A stretch of 64,000 nucleotides of DNA from Penelope pileata (taxonomy: Eukaryota; Chordata; Aves; Galliformes; Cracidae): contig WBMW01000162.1 of NCBI GenBank assembly GCA_013396635.1, positions 718,903 through 782,902 on the forward strand, written 5' to 3'. Under the pieces are notes generated by a model, which ran no database searches, was not told the DNA's origin, and saw nothing but the letters and a program-made list of their open reading frames with translations. The first letter of the stretch is position 1, and the number at the start of each line of letters is the position of its first letter. The position numbers and the translations under genes were made by a program. Shown here in pieces: positions 60,421 to 64,000 of this stretch.

Positions 60421-60447
60421 AAAAATCAAGGAAAAAGAAAAAAGAAA
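60421..60447. repeat. A-rich low-complexity run
   Basis: A-runs broken by single C or G pairs; purine-rich. Confidence 0.65.
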
Positions 60448-61588
60448 CTAACTTCTTCCCAACTAGTAAAATAGTATCAGTAGTTCCTCAGTGAGGCACT
60501 TGCAACAATAAATTCAAATCACACAGTCCCCTGAGCAAAGAGGCTATAAAAACACAGATCATTAATGGCAAGCAAGCACACTTCAGACGCAATTCAATCT
60601 AGGCTGCACAGCGTTTAAGCAAAAGGAGGTCAGCTTTATTTCCAACTCTAAGTGGATTTTTTATGATTATTTTTACTTTTTATTAGCAGTGTGGGACAGA
60701 AGTGAAACAAACTCCCATCCTGATATGAACCTTGCGCATCACAAGCACAAAAGCATGAGCTCAAGTGAGCGCAGCTGGGCCAAGAGCTAATGGAGAGGAC
60801 TTCAGCCTTTCCCCATTCGATGTGCAGGGTGGGGGCTAATTAACTTAAGCTGGAGTGTGGTCTGGGGCACGGGGCAGTGCCTGGGGCACAGCTGTCCTCA
60901 GGCCCTGCTGCTGGATAGCAGAAATGTTGTGTGTCTGTCTGATTCCTTCCCAGTTAGTGATTCCCTCTTTTCTACAGGATGAATAGAAGCTGTGTCCCAA
61001 ATCTCTGCAATAGCTAAGCAAAATGAAACAGGATCAAACTTTCAGTGCAGGGAGAGCCTCGCCAGGAGAACACTTTCTTCCAGCTGCATCTCCTAAAAAC
61101 GCACAATAGGAGAGAGCAGTTCTGAAGTACTTAAAAGAACAAACACTCTGGCAGGCTGAGATCCAGAACACGAAATCTCTTCTTCCCAGGTAATTTTTAA
61201 CTAAGTTATGAGCGGCCTGAACCGTGACTTTGAATGAAAGAGCTAACTCAGCTGCCACTGGAGCTCCAGTACTGCAACGGCAGCATAAATTTTAATAAAA
61301 CAGCGATATAAATGTAGTCTTTTTACTCCCTGAAACGTTGCTGTATATGGAATGAGACTCTCAGGCCTTTAAATAACAGTCTATTCAAGCACTACAATGA
61401 ACTGTTTTGCCCTAGTAAGTAGCTACTCTACTGCAGCACCCTGACAGTGATTCAGAGAGTTGCCTTTCGGTGTTCAGAGCCATAATGCCACTCCAGACAC
61501 CAATAAACTGATTTGTCAGGTCTGCTGCTACTATTTTTTTGGCCTATTAGTCCATGCTCTCATCATCAAACAACTCACAAAGAGCATT

Positions 61589-61624
61589 AAAAAAAACTTT
61601 TTTTAAAAAGAAAAAAGAAAAAAA
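61589..61624. repeat. A-rich run with embedded T block
   Basis: Eight A, then C, seven T, then A-rich sequence again. The A and T blocks are complementary and could form a small hairpin. Confidence 0.75.
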
Positions 61625-64000
61625 CAACAGCCTCTCTTCTTGCTGTCACCTCACTGATTTAAACTGAGATCAATGTGGGAGATCAAAGACAGTTTAAATA
61701 CATGGTGTTCCTTGTACCTGCTGATGCACCATAATGCAAACCAGCCTCCAACCAGCAGGGGAAGCTGAGAGAAACATTCTTCCTTTAAGGCAGGAATTAT
61801 TGTGGGGTTCCTTGCACGCTGCTTTGATGGATCTGACTGCAGCCACTCCCAGACAGACCAGGTTGGGCCTAAAGGAGTGAATGATGCTCTACAAAGATCC
61901 TTTGTTGCCTGCTACAGCTGTAAGCAAAGTCTATGGTACATAGATGCATCTTTACAAACCTATTTAATTTGTTTTTCTTTAAATTATGGAACAACCACAC
62001 TGATTTCACAGTTAAGGTAGAAATAAACATTAACATTTATAAGAAATATCTTTTTCTAGCTTGCCCCAAAAGCCTGCTTTCTTCATGAATTTTCTCTGCG
62101 TGTCTTTGTAACCCAAGCAGAATTTGGCTTGCAAAGACTACCATAAATCAGACATCAAAACAGAGGTGAGGTTCCCTTGTGCACAAACACTCTACCCTCT
62201 GAGTGCTGTACCTCAGCCTAGAAAACCTTGAGCTGCCTTATTTACAAACCATATAAGAGGGCCAACATTTGAGAATTCGAAGTCTTCAGGGTTAAAAGAA
62301 GAAAACCACACAATTTTCAATGAAAAGCACTGGCTGCTTTTGCTTTCTGCTAACAGATTTCATTTATGAGACTTACATGGATTCCTGCAGTGGAATGGTG
62401 ACACGTGACAAGTCGGCATCACCCCCAGCAGGAACGTGCTGAACAGAGAGCAGAGGAGAGGGGAAGGGAGCATCGCTGGGCAGAGCACGGATAACCTCTC
62501 CCCCTTGGTTCAGGCACACTAGAGATCTCCAGCCACGGTGAAGATGTGAGATACATTACATAAAGGTGCTTTTTTGGTATCTTTTCTCATTTTTCTCAGC
62601 ATCCCTTGGGCTCCTTAAAAAGTGTCAGCATCAACTGCACGAGAGAGAGGGAAAAAAGCTTCTCCTGTGACTTCACCCACAGAAAGCGAGGTGGGGAGAG
62701 GCAATACAAAGGCAAACTAGGGAAAAATATCAGCAAGGAAACTCCTTGGACAGGATACTGAAATTGTTACTTGATGCTGCAACTGGAGAACATCGTCAGG
62801 AAAAGGGACAGGACCTCTCGAGCTGCAGCCACTTGGACAAAGCACTGTCGAGGGCAGAGGATGAATGCACCCATCTTGAACCTCCTTATGGCAGAGCACA
62901 GTCCCAGCACCTTTTGCTTTCTGCAAAGCAACAGATTCCTTTCAGGACAGAGCTGGCTTTGATGCCAGCCTCACAAATTTGCTTCAGTGACCTGAAGCAG
63001 AACAGCTTGTTCTCCCGTTTGCATCTCTACCGACTGTGCAGCCTCAGGAGATGTTGGGCTGTCTCATGGTGACACATGGCCTCATGCCCAACCCCAACCC
63101 CAGCTTTCTGGAGGATGGAAGGACCACGCCTGGATGGCTGCAAACCTGGAGAATGAGAGATACAGAAGGTGCAGCTGTGGCCCTCCCTGCTGATCCCTTT
63201 GCTAGGGGTGAGACAAGACTGCTCCAGTCTGCACCAGCCCAGTGAGAGCAGACTCAGGACCAAGTTCACCTGCTTGTTACACAGATGACAACAGACCCAC
63301 AGCAACAGCAAACAGCCACAGCAACTACTGTTTGTGGCTCTTATCCACTCCCACCTTGGGCTTCCTGCTATAAAGGCAGGAGCCACTTGGAATTCCCCCC
63401 TAGCTTCTTTATCCTTCTGAAACAAGGAGTCCTTCAAGCAGAAGAACCAGCTCCACGGATTTTACAGAAGTTACAAAGTTACAGTCAATAGTTTCAATGT
63501 ATTCTGTTCCAACTCACATGAAACAACCAAAACATACACAGAAATGAGGTTGGGTCTCACCTTATCTTCTCTTGGTCTAAGATACAACCAACCGAACACA
63601 ACCAGTACTAACACAGGTTTGCCTAGGCTGGTCTGGAAAACCATCACTCAGATCCCTGCACCTCCTGAGCTCTGTGCCCACCCTTTAAAACATCCTTGAA
63701 AGATATCTTATAAAGCCTAAGCTAAATGTCTCTTGTTGCAGTTTCAACCCAAATACATTTATTCCTTGCCTTCAAGAACATGAACAGCTCACTTGCTTCC
63801 TTTTAATGTTTTGAAGACAGACACCATGTACGACCTCAGCCTTTTGTCCCACACTGAACAAGCCCGTGCTTTCAGTCTTTCAGGATGCATCATCACATAC
63901 TTGACTAGAGGACATTGCCTGTCTACTTTCAGAAAAGCACAGGAGTAAACCTGACAGAACACAGAAACTGTGATACTTGATCCAGATGATTGGCCCAAAC

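Larger units (their letters stand above)
58471..64000. other. Unique DNA, no gene recognised
   Basis: Contains purine-rich runs at 60421-60447 and 61589-61624. Frames such as 58537-58884 (+), 62746-63072 (+) and 63027-63437 (-) are unsupported; the last two overlap on opposite strands. No transposon tail or RNA gene is visible. Confidence 0.5.

Overview
The window looks like avian nuclear DNA, most likely from a galliform relative of chicken. The evidence is several CR1 LINE tails whose 3' ends carry the bird-type ATTCTATGA / ATTCTGTGA repeats (seen here as their complements on the + strand), one solo LTR of the kind left by avian endogenous retroviruses, and an AT-leaning background with short mononucleotide runs. 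No bacterial operon, phage, CRISPR array, rRNA or recognisable tRNA gene was found.

No confidently identifiable protein-coding gene is present. The longest open frames are about 200 codons, lie in GC-richer low-stop tracts, and resemble nothing I recognise, so I treat nearly all of them as chance. A few short minus-strand blocks have an open frame bounded by plausible splice signals: 32270-32446 is the best, 35268-35358 is next, and 25444-25514 is weak. A minus-strand tract at 2693-3575 reads as one frame with only two internal stops and could be a decayed coding sequence. A + strand block at 24541-24630 has a strong acceptor and donor but no open frame, so it could be a lncRNA or UTR exon. 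The window could therefore be intronic or intergenic DNA of a gene-poor region.

Layout: 1-2690 AT-rich unique DNA; 2693-5200 low-stop tract; 5200-18450 unique DNA with microsatellites, a CR1 stub at 10.9 kb, a possible MIR and a 12-bp-arm hairpin at 14.9 kb; 18452 CR1; 18.6-28 kb unique DNA with the candidate lncRNA exon; 28-36 kb coding-like blocks, a palindromic ancient repeat at 29.5 kb and a CR1 at 34.7 kb; 36.4-36.7 kb homeobox/POU-motif AT-rich segment; 38.5-38.9 kb solo LTR; 39.6-40.0 kb GC-rich patch; 41.4-41.8 kb AT-rich homeodomain-motif segment; 42-48 kb unique DNA with possible MIR copies; 51.5 kb ancient SINE/LINE tail; 53.1-53.5 kb second AT-rich segment; 54.2-54.8 kb long CR1; 58.3 kb MIR; the remainder unique.

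The most informative content is the fossil record of mobile DNA: a fairly intact solo LTR, four CR1 copies of different ages, and several very old amniote repeats (MIR-like, a CR1/SINE-type tail, palindromic MITE-like elements). I did not find an exciting new biological system, and I say so rather than promote chance open frames.
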